Shown here: positions 8,787 to 19,218 of the stretch, piece after piece
Layout: each line of letters opens with the position of its first letter
Numbering within the stretch: the stretch's first letter is position 1
DNA from: Bog-756 sp963741055
GTDB lineage: Bacteria > Actinomycetota > Acidimicrobiia > Acidimicrobiales > RAAP-2
Length of the DNA: 64,000 nt
Direction of reading: 5' to 3'
Assembly (NCBI GenBank): GCA_963741055.1
Contig: CAVUGU010000010.1
Location: 124,001-188,000 of the forward strand
Translations under genes and position numbers: made by a program
Notes under the pieces: generated by a model
The model's input: only the letters and a program-made list of their open reading frames with translations
What the model was told of the DNA's origin: nothing
Database searches by the model: none

Positions 8787-10103
8787 GTGAGCGCTCCGGG
8801 CGAAAGCGGCGGCGACCACCTCTACGACGTGCTGGTGGTCGGAGGCGGCCCCTCGGGATCGGCGTGCGCCTACTGGCTCGCCGAGGCCGGATGGGACGTC
8901 GCCCTCGTGGAGAAGAAGGTCTTCCCGCGCGAGAAGACCTGCGGCGACGGGCTCACCCCACGATCGGTCCGGCAACTGGCGGACATGGGCATCGAAGGGG
9001 CGCTCGCCGGAGCCCACTGCTACCGGGGACTGCGCTCCTACGCCTTCGGCCGGGTGCTCGACCTGCCGTGGCCCGAACATCCGAGCTTCCCTTCCTACGG
9101 CTACGTGATCACTCGGCACGATCTCGACGGGCTGGTCAACGACCTGGCGGCCAAGGCCGGCGCGACGATCTGGCAGGGCACCGAGGCGCTCGAGCCGATT
9201 CTCGCCGACGGGACCGGCACGGCGCTCCCGCCGAGTTCGCAGGCGACCCTGCCGTCGTGTGTCGGCGCGGTGGTCCGAGAGTCGGCGACCGGCGAGACCC
9301 GCGAGGTCCGGGCTCGTTACGTGGTGGTGGCCGACGGTGCGAACTCGCGCTTCGGGCGGTCACTCGGCGTGGCCCGCAACCGTCGACAGCCGATGGGAAT
9401 GGCACTGCGCGGGTACTACACCTCACCCGGGCACGATCAGCCGTTCATCGAGTCGCACCTCGACATCCGCGACGCAGACGGGAAGGTGATCCCCGGTTAC
9501 GGATGGATCTTCCCTCTCGGCGACGGACGAGTGAACGTAGGAGTGGGACTGCTCTCGACCGACCAGCGATGGAAGGGCGTCAACACCTCGACGCTCATGG
9601 AGCACTTCATCGCCTGGGCACCAAAGGAGTGGGAGCTCTCTCCGGCGACCTCTCTCGGACCACCGACCGGAGGGAAGCTGCCGATGGGGCTCTCGGTCGG
9701 GCCCCGGGTCGGCGCGACCACACTGGTGACCGGCGACGCGGCCGGAGCGATCAACCCGTTCAACGGCGAAGGGATCGCGTACGGCTACGAGACCGGACGG
9801 TTGGCGGCTGCCTCGCTCGGTGAGGCGTTGTCCGGCGAGGGCGCCCGAGCGCTCGCCCGCTACGAAACCCGTCTCGACGACACCTACGGCGTGTACTACC
9901 GGGTCGCCCGCGCGTTCATCCGGGTGATCAGCCGACCAGAGCTCATGCGCATCTGCGTCGAGTCGGGCATGCGCTACGAGCCGCTCATGTCCACGATCTT
10001 CATGATCATGGCCAACCTGCTGCAGCCCGACGAGCTCGGGCCCTCCGAACGCGTCTACCGAGCCTTGGCGCTCATCGCGCGACTCGCGCCGAGCGACGCC
10101 TGA
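8787..10103 (+). CDS. Geranylgeranyl reductase family FAD-dependent oxidoreductase
   Basis: Flavoprotein that saturates isoprenoid double bonds. The N-terminal dinucleotide fold VVGGGPSGSACAYWLAEAG (about residues 17-35), the KTCGDGLTPRSVRQL motif of the geranylgeranyl reductase family, and GDAAGAINPFNGEGIAYGYETG in the C-terminal FAD region are all intact. 438 residues. Placed divergently next to nuoA it most likely reduces the isoprenyl side chain of menaquinone, as mycobacterial MenJ does, supplying the complex I acceptor; archaeal-type lipid reduction is the other family activity. Start GTG 8787 appears leaderless. Ends 9 nt from the convergent gene. Confidence 0.88.
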   Translation: MSAPGESGGDHLYDVLVVGGGPSGSACAYWLAEAGWDVALVEKKVFPREKTCGDGLTPRSVRQLADMGIEGALAGAHCYRGLRSYAFGRVLDLPWPEHPSFPSYGYVITRHDLDGLVNDLAAKAGATIWQGTEALEPILADGTGTALPPSSQATLPSCVGAVVRESATGETREVRARYVVVADGANSRFGRSLGVARNRRQPMGMALRGYYTSPGHDQPFIESHLDIRDADGKVIPGYGWIFPLGDGRVNVGVGLLSTDQRWKGVNTSTLMEHFIAWAPKEWELSPATSLGPPTGGKLPMGLSVGPRVGATTLVTGDAAGAINPFNGEGIAYGYETGRLAAASLGEALSGEGARALARYETRLDDTYGVYYRVARAFIRVISRPELMRICVESGMRYEPLMSTIFMIMANLLQPDELGPSERVYRALALIARLAPSDA

Positions 10104-10112
10104 TCCCGCTCG

Positions 10113-12473
10113 CTACCTCGACGAGGCACCAGCGATGCGACCTGCCATCGCGTCAAAGGCAGGGACGAAGGCGGAGGTCGGCACCGGCGGACCGTCCGTC
10201 GTCGGCTCGAGCACCGATGCGGCCCGGCCGCCGAACATGAACGCCTGCCCGACCACCTCCTTGCCCCCGGTCGCGGTGGTGATGTCGGTCAGATACCCGT
10301 AGGCCTTCACGCCCGGCGGAGCCTGCAAGCTGACGACCTGGAGCTGTGCGACCGACCCCGGCGACGCGGCCGCGACGATCGCGCTCTGGTGCTGCGCATA
10401 ACAGGGCGTGAAGGTCGCCGATGCGAACGGCGCCGCCAGGGATTGCACCTGGGCCGCCGACGCGAACACCGTCGTCGTCGAGTGCATCTGGAATCCGGTC
10501 GCGGAGACGTCCTGGAAGGTGGGCGACTCGGCGGGCGCCATGTCACCGGCGATGGTGGTGCCACCGAAGAGCGCCGACGTCGTCTGGACGGCGACTCCGA
10601 GGCAGCCTGCGAGCGCCGTATCGGCCGTCCGCTGCGCCTCGAGCGGCGCGGCGAGTGGCCGTGCGGGCGGAACCGTCGGCGGGAGCGCACTCCAGCCGGC
10701 CGGGAGATCCGAAAGGCGCAGATTGATCGACGTGGCGAGCGCGGCATCGGCGGCGACGGCACTGGTGACCGGCGGCGAAGAGGTCGTCGTCGAGTGTTGT
10801 TGTTCTTCTTCACCACGAAGTAGGCGATGCCACCGATCACGACCAGAAGGAGCACGAGGATCAGCACGGTCATCTGGCGGCGTCGCTGCCCACCCGACAC
10901 CTCCCGCTCGGGGTGCCGCTCCTCCTTCTCCCCCTTCCGCTTGTCCTTCTTCCTCTTCTTCGCCGCGGCGGCAGAGAGGACGACCACGTCGCCGGGAGCG
11001 GTGGGGAGGCCGGTCACGCTCTCGTGCTCGGGGGTTGCGAAGGCTGCGACCTGTGGGTCGGAGTCTGGGTCGACCGGGAGCATCGGTTGGGGTTCGGGTT
11101 CGGGTTGGGGTTCGGGTTCGACCTTCGACTTGTCGCGCGACTGAGGCCGCCAGCGAAAACCGCCGCGCGCCGGACGCGCCGGTCCGTCCTGCACGGATGG
11201 CGGCGGGAGGGTCATGTGCAGAGGCACCGGCTCCTCGGGTGGTTCCGACGGTGGCGTCGCGACCGCGAACATGCCTGCAGCGGCAGCCGTCTGCTCGGCA
11301 GCCGGCTTCGTGCGCTTGCCGAACCGCTTCTTCTTCGCCGGTGGCGGGGCCTGGCCGAGCGGCGGGTTGTCCCAGGCGGTCGGTGCTGGCGACGCGTCGC
11401 CGAGGAGATCCCAGGCGTTGGTCGGCGGCGCGGTCGTACCCAGTCCTTCGAACCCCGACGGCGGGAGGGGTGCTCCGACGACGCCAGGTGGAGGGGCGGG
11501 TCGGCCCTCGACATTCGGAGGAGGCGGCGGCGCGACGGCCTGGGTGGGTGGGGGCGGCGGCGGCGGCGGCTCTGCGTAGGTGGGCGGCGAGGTGGCGGCG
11601 CGGTCTGCGTAGGCGGCGGCGGTGCGGCGCGCCTGGGTGGGTGGGGGCGGAGCGGCGGTCTGCGTAGGTGGCGGCGACGCGGTCTGCGTAGGCGGCGGCG
11701 GTGCGGCGGCCTGGGTGGGTGGGGGCGGCGCGGTCTGCGTAGGCGGCGGTGCGGCGGCCTGGGTGGGTGGGGGCGGCGCGGCGGTCTGCGTAGGCGGCGG
11801 TGCGGCGGCCTGGGTGGGTGGGGGCGGTGCATCGACCGGTGGCATCGACCTCGTCGGCTCGCCGACCTCCTCGGCGGCGCCGTTCGAGAAGCCACTCGTC
11901 GCTGTGGCACCGGCTGCACCGGCAGCGGCGGCCGCAGCAACGCCCCCGGCGGCTGCGGGCGACATGCGCGGAGCCGACGGCAGGTCGGCGAGACCGTCGT
12001 TCGCACCGGTCTCGACCGGACCGGCATTCGCGGCCGCCGCGCTCGGCGCACTGGATCCACCATCGCCGGTCTCCGCCACCGCTCCGGTCGGCGGAGGTGG
12101 ATTGGTTGCCCGTCGCCCGGTAGCGCGCGAGCCACGCCGGCAGCGCCTGGTCGAGGTAGGCGGCCTGACCGGGTGAGACCGTCTCGGTCGGGAGCAGGAA
12201 CCGGATCGACTGGCCACCGGAGGTGAGCTCCATGACCGCGGCGCTCCGTCCGTCGGAGAGCTCGACCTTCTCGTTGCATGCGGCCGAGTCGAGCCCCGAC
12301 CAGACGAGCAGCCGTTCGATCTGAGGTTGGGGGCCCTGCACGGTGATGCCTGCAGAGGTGAATAGCAGGCTGAGCCCCTCGGTCGTCTTGGTGCCGCGTT
12401 CGGCGTCACCAGCAAGGGCGACACCGCCCAGCTGCATCCCCTCGGGAGGCAGTTCCGTGATTCCGACGGTCAT
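10113..12473 (-). CDS. Proline-rich single-pass membrane protein, function unknown (two frameshifts)
   Basis: Not recognised as a named family. Reading N to C: a folded-looking cytoplasmic domain of ~120 residues (MTVGITELPPEGMQLGGVAL onward); a frame change near 12,110; a long disordered stretch with Ala runs and PPPPTQAA-type repeats (11,500-11,840); Lys/Arg-rich segment; one transmembrane helix (LILVLLLVVIGGIAYFVV, near 10,820-10,875); a second frame change near 10,800; and a ~220-residue extracytoplasmic domain starting in a Thr/Ser linker. Both shifts cancel, returning to the first frame, so the protein is probably continuous in the cell. ATG 12473 has GGAGAGG 3 nt upstream. Could sense or transduce across the membrane; no enzyme motif seen. 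Confidence 0.6.
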   Translation of the reverse strand: MTVGITELPPEGMQLGGVALAGDAERGTKTTEGLSLLFTSAGITVQGPQPQIERLLVWSGLDSAACNEKVELSDGRSAAVMELTSGGQSIRFLLPTETVSPGQAAYLDQALPAWLARYRATGNQSTSADRSGGGDRRWWIQCAERGGRECRSGRDRCERRSRRPAVGSAHVARSRRGRCCGRRCRCSRCHSDEWLLERRRRGGRRADEVDATGRCTAPTHPGRRTAAYADRRAAPTHPGRRTAAYADRAAPTHPGRRTAAAYADRVAATYADRRSAPTHPGAPHRRRLRRPRRHLAAHLRRAAAAAAPTHPGRRAAASSECRGPTRPSTWRRRSTPPAVGVRRTGYDRAADQRLGSPRRRVASTDRLGQPAARPGPATGEEEAVRQAHEAGCRADGCRCRHVRGRDATVGTTRGAGASAHDPPAAIRAGRTGASGARRFSLAASVARQVEGRTRTPTRTRTPTDAPGRPRLRPTGRSLRNPRARERDRPPHRSRRRGRPLCRRGEEEEEGQAEGGEGGAAPRAGGVGWAATPPDDRADPRAPSGRDRWHRLLRGEEEQQHSTTTSSPPVTSAVAADAALATSINLRLSDLPAGWSALPPTVPPARPLAAPLEAQRTADTALAGCLGVAVQTTSALFGGTTIAGDMAPAESPTFQDVSATGFQMHSTTTVFASAAQVQSLAAPFASATFTPCYAQHQSAIVAAASPGSVAQLQVVSLQAPPGVKAYGYLTDITTATGGKEVVGQAFMFGGRAASVLEPTTDGPPVPTSAFVPAFDAMAGRIAGASSR
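11500..11840 (-). repeat. Imperfect tandem repeats coding for Pro/Gln/Thr-rich linker
   Basis: Recurring units of 21-30 nt (plus-strand core gcggcctgggtgggtggggg and gcggtctgcgtaggcggcgg) encode PPPPTQAA and PPPTQTA peptides. Typical of a disordered wall-spanning or cytoplasmic linker; such repeats readily gain or lose units. Confidence 0.7.
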
Positions 12474-12697
12474 GAACCTCTCCTTCGTCGCCGGGGCGCG
12501 GCCCCGGCTCGATCAAGCCGCTCCGGTCATCCTGTCGTCGTCGGCGCGCACTCGGCAAGGACCCAAGGGGCGCGCGAGGCAGGTGCGGCCGCCCCTCCCT
12601 CCCTGCTCCTCACTGTTTTTGAGCGTCGCCTGCGATCTTTGACACCCGTTCATACTGGCCCACCACGGCTCGGAATCGACGGATCCTGCGGCCCGCC
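12474..12697. other. Intergenic, promoter of the proline-rich membrane protein gene
   Basis: No gene seen. It separates the hemL stop from the start of the downstream membrane protein. The 3' edge holds the AAGGAGAGG ribosome site of the membrane protein gene on the minus strand. No clear terminator hairpin for hemL was found. Confidence 0.5.
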
Positions 12698-14017
12698 TCA
12701 GCCCACCAGGACCTCGCCGATCGCCTCCGAGGCGGCCTCGAGCACCAGGTCGAGCTCCGTCGGCCGTGAGCCATCGAGGGGAACGCCACCTCGTAGGGCC
12801 CCGGCGCGAGCGCGACGTTGCGGTCGAGCAGGGCACGGAAGAGCTTCTTGTAGAGCCCGGTGGCCGCCGATGCCATCGCGCCCTCGTAGTCGGCGACCGG
12901 TGCGGCGCCGGCCGGCACGAAGAAGAGGCCGAAGAGCGGGCCGACCACGGGAACCTGGGCGGCGAGCTGGCGCCCGGCGTCGTCCTCGATGCCGGCCTTG
13001 GCCAGTGCGGTGGAGAGGAGGTCCTCGAGCTCCGCGGCAAAAGGCGCGACGCGTGAGGAAAGATCCTCGTAGGAGTCGGGCTGGAGCGCGCGGAGAACCG
13101 CGAGACCGGCCGCGGTGGCGAGCGGATTCCCCGACAAGGTGCCTGCCTGGTACACCGGACCCTCCGGTGCGAGCACCGAGAGCAGGTCGGCCCTTCCACC
13201 GAACGCGCCGACCGGCAAGCCTCCGCCGATCACCTTGCCGAAGCACCAGAGATCCGGGCGCACCCCCGACCACTCCGAAGCCCCGGCCGGCCCGATCCGG
13301 AAACCGGTGATGACCTCGTCGAAGACGAGGAGCGCGCCCGCCTCGTCACAAGCGGATCGCAGACCCTCGAGGAACCCCGGACGCGGTGCGACCAGGCCCA
13401 TGTTGGCGGCGACCGGCTCGACGATCACGCACGCCACCTGCTCGTCGAGCGCCGGCACCTGGTTGTAGGGCGCGACGACGGTGTCGGCAACTGCGGATGG
13501 AGGCACCCCCTCCGAGCCGACCAGGCCGAGGGTGGCCACCCCGCTCCCCCCGCCTGCCAACAGACCGTCGGAATGGCCGTGGTAACAGCCCGCGAACTTG
13601 ACGATGCGCGGGCGGCCGGTGAAACCCCGGGCCACACGGATCGCGCTCGATCGCGGCCTCGGTTCCCGACGACACCAGGCGGACCTGCTCGCATCCGGGG
13701 ACCCGGCCGCAGATCTCCTCGGCCAAGAGGACCTCGCCCTCGGTCGGCGCGCCGAAGGTGGTGCCGTTGCGCGCGGCGCGCTCGACCGCCTCGACGACCA
13801 CCGGGTCGGCGTGGCCGAGGATCGACGCACCGTAGGACTGGACCAGGTCGAGAAGACGGTTCCCGTCGGCGTCCCAGACGTAGGCCCCGCGGCCGCGGGT
13901 CACGAAATACGGATGGCCTCCGACCGAGCCGAACGAGCGGACCGGAGAGTTGACCCCGCCGGGGATGACCTGACGGGCGCGGGCGAACCACTGGTCCGAT
14001 CGTCGATGCTCAGCCAC
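12698..14017 (-). CDS. hemL: Glutamate-1-semialdehyde 2,1-aminomutase (two frameshifts)
   Basis: PLP enzyme converting glutamate-1-semialdehyde to 5-aminolevulinate in the C5 haem pathway. Motifs are unmistakable: FARARQVIPGGVNSPVRSF at the N terminus, CYHGHSDGLLAGGGSGVATLG, LLVFDEVITGFR and the FGKVIGGGLPVGAFGG lysine site. The frame changes twice: near 13,649 (one extra base inside EAA|AIRVARG) and near 12,762 (one base missing just before ELDLVLEAA, the C-terminal helix). Joined, the product is ~439 residues, normal. GTG 14017 overlaps the hemB stop. As an essential enzyme it is more likely a sequence error than a true pseudogene. Confidence 0.9.
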
Positions 14018-15006
14018 CCACCACCTCGGCAACCTCTGCCGCGAAGTAGGTCAGCACGAAGTCGGCTCCGGCACGCTTGAGCGCGGTGAGCTGCTCGAGC
14101 GCGACGGCGGTGCCGTCGAGCCAACCGTTGGCGGCGGCAGCCTTGACCATCGCGTACTCGCCACTCACGTGATAGGCGGCGATCGGCACGTCGACCGCGG
14201 CACGCGCCTCGGCCAGCACGTCGAGGTTGGTCATCGCGGGCTTCACCATGACCATGTCGGCACCCTCGGCGACGTCGAGGGCGATCTCGAGTCGCGCCTC
14301 GCGACGGTTGCGCGCGTCCTGCTGGTAGGCCTTGCGGTCGCCGCCGGCGGCGATCTGCACACCAGCGGCGTCTCGGAACGGGCCGTAGAGGGCAGAGGCG
14401 TACTTGGCCGAGTAGGCGAGGATCGCGGTCCCGGCGAAGCCGGCACCGTCGAGCGCGAGACGGATGGCCGCGACCTGGCCGTCCATCATCCCGCTCGGCG
14501 CGATCACGTCCGCACCGGCGCGCAGCCTGCACGACGGCCAGCCGCGTGTAGAGGTCGATCGTCTGGTCGTTGTCGACGTCGCCGGTCGAGGGGTCGAGGA
14601 CGCCACAGTGCCCGTGGTCGGTGAACTCGTCGAGGCAGCAGTCGGCCATCACCACCACCCGGTCGCCGACCGCGTCGCGCACCGCCGACAGCGCACGCGA
14701 GGTGATGCCGTCGGGTGCGAGGGCGGCCGAGCCGGTCGCATCCTTGTCCTCGGGCCGGGGCACGCCGAAGAGGATGACCCCGGGGACTCCGAGGGAGCTC
14801 AGCCGCTTGACCTCGAGTGCGCAGCTCTCGGGGGTGTGCTGCAGCACTCCGGGCAGCGAGTCGACCGGCCGTGGCTCGTCGATGCCGTCGGCGACGAAGA
14901 GCGGCGCGACGAGATCGTCGACGGAGAGGGTCGCCTCTGCGACCAGCCGGCGGAGCGCTTCGGTCCGCCGGAGGCGCCGCATGCGGACGACCGGGAAGTT
15001 CGGCAC
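14010..15006 (-). CDS. hemB: Delta-aminolevulinic acid dehydratase / porphobilinogen synthase (one frameshift)
   Basis: Condenses two 5-aminolevulinates to porphobilinogen. Visible: LVAPLFVADG, the metal-site DCCLDEFTDHGHCG, APSGMMDGQVAAIR, AYSAKYASALYGPFRDA (Schiff-base Lys), GADMVMVKPAM (second Lys) and YHVSGEYAMVKAAA. One base appears missing near 14,520, between VVQAA and GADVIAPSG. About 332 residues once joined. Start taken as GTG 15006 (VPNFPVVRMRRLRR); the conserved region begins a few residues later. It lies between the DUF2079 gene and hemL and overlaps hemL by 8 nt. Confidence 0.9.
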
Positions 15007-15017
15007 AGTCCCAAAGC

Positions 15018-16661
15018 CTACGGCAGCACGATCGAGGAGACGCCGGGCGGAGGCCGCCACGAGAGCACGCTCACTCCGTCGGCCTCGAAGACGAGCGAGG
15101 CCCGCTGGTGCTCGAGAAGGCTCGCACGCACCTGCTCGGCCTCGGCCGCGGGGATCGACTCGATCCCCGCCGAGGGGACGATCACGAAGTCGACCTCGGC
15201 GCGCGTGCACCGGGAAGCGCTGCGGCGCGGCGAGCAGCGGATAGAGCTCGGTGCGGCCCGCGAACCGGCCGATCACCCCTTGGGAGACGACCGCCTCCGC
15301 GCCCGGTGGCACCCGGTCGACCGCCGTGGCCAGCGCGGCTGCACTCCGCCCGTCGACCCGCCACCAGTCGGTGCGGATGGTCCCGTAGAGCGGGAGGCTC
15401 TGGACGAGCGAAACCGTGACGAGCGCCACCGCGAGGGCGCCCGCCGCAACCGGGCGCCACGGCAGGGTGCCGGCGCGCTCGGCCGGTTCGCCCGGATCCT
15501 GTGCCGGCGCTGGGGGGCGCGGCTCGCGACGGCCACGCGATCCGGAGAAGCACGATCACCGAACCGACGAAGACGAAGGGGATGACCGCGAGGGTCTGGA
15601 ACGCGATGGTCGGCGAGAGAAAGGCCTTGTTCGCGTTGAGCGCGGTCGGCCCCAGGATGCCGAGCGCGACGAAGAAACCGAAGGGGGTCACCACCCCGAC
15701 CAACCCCGCAGAGGCGAGCACCCGCCCGATCCCACCGATCCGGCCGAACAGCTCGCGGGCGACGTGGAAGGGATGGAGGGCGAGGTGGACGAGCACCCAC
15801 CCGCTGCTCGCGTCCGGCGTCGGCACCGACCAGCCAGCCGTAGTTGGTCACGATGCCACTGCCCTTGTTGGCGTCGAGGGCGGTGGCGAGGACGACCCAG
15901 CCAGCCGAGAGAAGGGTGACCGCGAGCGGTGCCTTGGTGCCGCTCGCCCGCCTCGCGTGGCGTGACACCAGGGCCGCGATCCCGACGCAGAGCACGCCGA
16001 GCGCGACGACGTCGCCGAACAGCACCCCTACCGCCGCGACGACAACGGCGGTACGAGGACGACCGCGCCACAACGAATAGCCGGACAGCACGACGAAGGG
16101 GAGCCCGAGCGTCTCGAAGTGCACGTCGAAGGAGGCCGCCAGGTACCACCACGGGTTGACCACCAAGAAGGCGAGCGCCACCAACGCGACGAACGTCCTC
16201 GCACGGCCGGACCGCGCCGCGCAGATCGCGGCAACCCAGGCCATCGCCAGCCACTCGGTTGCGACGAGGGCGAGATCCTGGAGCCAGAGCAGCTGGACCG
16301 AGTGCGGCCAGACCCTCCCGATCAGAGCGATCGGCCACATCGCGAGCTCGAAGTGGCTCTGCCAGAACGGGTACGTCGGCGCCTGGATGGTGTCGATCGG
16401 ATCGAGGTGGCCGTGCCCGATCGCCCACCACGCCTGTGCGTAGGTCGCGAAGTCGTCGGTCAGGTCGAACCGACGGTAGAGGTACGCGCTGTAGACGACG
16501 AGGCCCACGAACTGGGCGACCAGGACCGTCGCGCAGACCAGCCAGAAGGTCCGCATCCCGCTCGCGTCGAGGGCGGCCCAACCGGCGGCCAGACCACGCT
16601 GCCGCTCACCAAGACGGCCTTCCTCCACCGACGAGGGCGACGGGGCGATCACCGCGCTCAT
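15018..16661 (-). CDS. DUF2079-family multi-pass membrane protein (at least three frameshifts)
   Basis: Polytopic protein of ~547 residues resembling DUF2079/GT-C-like membrane proteins: motifs FDLTDDFATYAQAWWAIGHG, FWQSHFELAMWPIALIG and LAASFDVHFETLGLPFVVLS mark the family, followed by many hydrophobic helices and a soluble C-terminal part ending in VSSIVLP. Frame changes lie near 15,825, 15,510 and 15,200. Substrate unknown; GT-C relatives use lipid-linked sugars. ATG 16661 overlaps the hemD stop as ATGA, placing it physically inside the haem operon, between hemD and hemB. No haem-related motif is seen, so cotranscription may be incidental. Confidence 0.75.
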
Positions 16662-17482
16662 CCTCTCGTTGCTCCGCGTCCCCTGCGAGGAGCGCGCTCC
16701 GGCGTCGGACCGAGGACCCGGGCGAGGGCGTCCACCAGTCCGTCGATCGTATGCGGGTCGGCCTCGACGGTCACCTCGATGCCTTCTTCCCGCGCGGTGC
16801 TCGACGTGGAGGGCCCGATCGACGCGACCGTCGCCGGGACGCCTTCGCGTCCGAGGACGCGCACGGTGTGCTCGACCGTCGAGGAGGAGGTGAACGCGAT
16901 CGCGTCGGCGTGGCGCGCACGGTCGATCGAGTCGGGTGACGGGACGGCTGCGACCGTGCGGTAGGCGACGACTTCGTCGACGGCCCAGCCTCGGGCGCGC
17001 AGACCGGCCGCCAGGGCGCCGCGCACCCTCTCGGCCCTCGGGAAGAGGACGGTTCGTGCGGGATCGTCGCCGGACCCTCCACTGCCGATCGGGGCGGGCG
17101 GGAACGCGTCGAGCAGGCCTGCCGACGTCGAGACGTCGGCCACGACCTCGGGCTCGACACCCGCCCGGCGGAGCGCTGCCGCCGTCCCCTCGCCGAGCGC
17201 GGCCCACTTCGCCGGTGCGGCGTTCGCGTACGGGCCGAGTTGCCCGAGAAGCCGGTTCGCTGCGTTGGCCGAGGTCAGTGCCACCCAGCCGTACCGTCCC
17301 TCGGCGAGACGCCCGGCCGCCTCGGCGAGGGCTGCGCCCCCGTCGGGCGCAGCCTCGGTCGCGATGACCGGCAGCTCGACGACCGACGCGCCGAGCGACG
17401 CGAGCCGCTCGACCATTCGCGACGCCTGCTCCCGCGCCCGGGTCACCACCACCGACCGGCCGGCGAGGGCGAGTTCGCTCAT
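16658..17482 (-). CDS. hemD: Uroporphyrinogen-III synthase
   Basis: Cyclises hydroxymethylbilane with inversion of ring D. 274 residues starting MSELALAGRSVVVTRAREQA, the usual N-terminal strand-turn-helix; later WVALTSANAANRL, LFPRAERVRGALAAGLRARG and AIAFTSSSTVEHTVRV are the hallmark stretches of this poorly conserved family. ATG 17482 overlaps the cobA stop (ATGA) and its own stop overlaps the next start (ATGA). Separate from CobA here, not fused, since each has its own coupled start. Confidence 0.9.
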   Translation of the reverse strand: MSELALAGRSVVVTRAREQASRMVERLASLGASVVELPVIATEAAPDGGAALAEAAGRLAEGRYGWVALTSANAANRLLGQLGPYANAAPAKWAALGEGTAAALRRAGVEPEVVADVSTSAGLLDAFPPAPIGSGGSGDDPARTVLFPRAERVRGALAAGLRARGWAVDEVVAYRTVAAVPSPDSIDRARHADAIAFTSSSTVEHTVRVLGREGVPATVASIGPSTSSTAREEGIEVTVEADPHTIDGLVDALARVLGPTPERAPRRGRGATRG

Positions 17483-18221
17483 GTAGTACCGGCCGCGCCG
17501 GATGTTCCGGTGGTGCCGAGATCGAGGGCCGCCACCGGACCGATCACGATCACCGCGGGAGCCGGAAGCTCGACATCGGCCAGCCCGGCGAGCGTCGAGC
17601 GGATCACCTGTTGGGCGTCGGTGGTACCCCAGTGGACGACCGCGACCGGTGTCGTCGGCTCGCGCCCGGACGCGAGAAGGCGTGCCGCGATCTCGGTCCG
17701 CTCGGCCATCCCCATGAGGATCACCAGCGTCCCGCCGCTCCTGGCCGAGCGCGTCCCAGTCGACTCCGCCCGGCTCGGCCGGATCGCCCGTGTGCCCGGT
17801 GACCACGGTGACCGAGGCCGACAGTTCGCGGTGGGTGACCGGGATCCCCGCCGCGGCCGGCACGGCGAACGCCGAGGAGACGCCGGGCACCACCTCGTAG
17901 ATCGACACCCGCCTCGCGTAGTGCCGCGGACTCCTCGCCGCCACGCCCGAAGACGAACGGGTCGCCCCCCTTCAACCGCACCACCGCGCGTCCTGCGCGC
18001 GCGTGCTCGATCATCAGCTCGTTGATCGCTTGCTGGCGCCCCGGGTCGCCCGGCCGCTTTCCCACGTCGACGAGCAGCGCATCCGGTGGTGCGAGCGCGA
18101 GCAGCTCAGGAGTGACCAGACGATCGTGGATCACCACGTCGGCACGGCCGAGTAGTTCCCGTCCGCGCAGGGTCAAAAGCCCCGGATCGCCGGGGCCGGC
18201 CCCGACGAGCGCGACGCTCAC
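17479..18221 (-). CDS. cobA: Uroporphyrinogen-III C-methyltransferase (two frameshifts)
   Basis: SAM-dependent methyltransferase giving precorrin-2, the branch to sirohaem and cobalamin. Seen: VGAGPGDPGLLTLRG at the N terminus, VRLKGGDPFVFGRGGEE, VVPGVSSAFAVPAAAGIPVTH and ILMGMAERTEIAARLL. Frame changes near 17,910 (after LREAGVD) and near 17,745 (before the ILMGM motif). ~247 residues once joined, normal for SUMT. GTG 18221 overlaps the hemC stop as GTGA. Confidence 0.88.
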
Positions 18222-19195
18222 GCCCTCGTGTGGGCGGGCGGTCCGGCGAGGCCGCCGTCACCGTCCGCGTCCTCGCCCGCGCACTCGAGCAGATCGCGCG
18301 CCACCTCGCGACCCAGCTGCTCTCCGTCGGCGCCACACCGGCGCTGCCGGAGCACGACGGTCCCTCCGAAGCCGGCGAGCATCCCCGACAGCATGACCTG
18401 CCGTCCCTCCCGAGGTGTGCTCTCGCCGTCGGCAAGCTGCGCGTACGCCCCGACCGGCAGGGTGCACCCACCGCCGAGCTCGGCGAGGAACGCGCGTTCG
18501 GCGCTCACCAACCGACGGACGACCGGGTCGTCGATGGCGGAGAGGGCCGCACGCGTCCGCGCGTCGTCGGCGCGGCACTCGACCGCCAGGGCGCCCTGGC
18601 CGACCTGAGGCACCATCAGTTCGGTGCCGAGGACCTCGGTCGCCACGCCTGCTGGCGGCAGCCAGCCGAGACGATCGAGGGCCGCCTGCGCGACCACCAC
18701 CGCAGCGATCCTGCCGGTACCGGCCGTCGCGATCCTCGTCGCCAGGTTCCCCCGCAGGTCGGCGAAGAGAAGGTCGGGGCGGATATTGCTCAGTTGCGCG
18801 CGGCGACGGGCCGAACCGGTGGCGACGGTCGAGGCGGTCGGGAGGGTGTCGAGGGTCCCACCGATCAGCGTGTCGCGGACGTCCGCGCGCTCGGGGAACG
18901 CGGCCAGGTGCAGATCGGCCAAGCCGGGGAGCTCCGAGGCAGGAAGGTCCTTCGCCGAGTGCACCGCGGCGTCGGCGTCGCCGCGGGCGACGGCGGCCTG
19001 GACCTCCTTCACGAAGACTCCCTGCCCGCCGAGTCGGTCGATCGAGACGTCACGCCGACGGTCGCCCTCGGTCTCGACGACCACGAGCTCGGTGGCGATC
19101 CCGAGTGCCCCGAGGAGCTGCCCGACCCGTTCTGCCTGCCATCGTGCGAGCGGTGAACCCCGGGTCGCCAACCGGAGCTTGTCCGGTTCGCTCAT
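18218..19195 (-). CDS. hemC: Hydroxymethylbilane synthase (porphobilinogen deaminase)
   Basis: Polymerises four porphobilinogens into hydroxymethylbilane. Intact, 325 residues: LRLATRGSPLARWQAERV at the N terminus, VHSAKDLPASELPG, ATGSARRRAQLSNIRPDL, QVGQGALAVECR, and the dipyrromethane-cofactor Cys in GGGCTLPVGAYA. ATG at 19195, 24 nt after the hemA stop. One of the few hem genes here without a frameshift. Confidence 0.97.
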   Translation of the reverse strand: MSEPDKLRLATRGSPLARWQAERVGQLLGALGIATELVVVETEGDRRRDVSIDRLGGQGVFVKEVQAAVARGDADAAVHSAKDLPASELPGLADLHLAAFPERADVRDTLIGGTLDTLPTASTVATGSARRRAQLSNIRPDLLFADLRGNLATRIATAGTGRIAAVVVAQAALDRLGWLPPAGVATEVLGTELMVPQVGQGALAVECRADDARTRAALSAIDDPVVRRLVSAERAFLAELGGGCTLPVGAYAQLADGESTPREGRQVMLSGMLAGFGGTVVLRQRRCGADGEQLGREVARDLLECAGEDADGDGGLAGPPAHTRA

Positions 19196-19218
19196 CGAAG
19201 TGGCCGGCCGGACACGGC

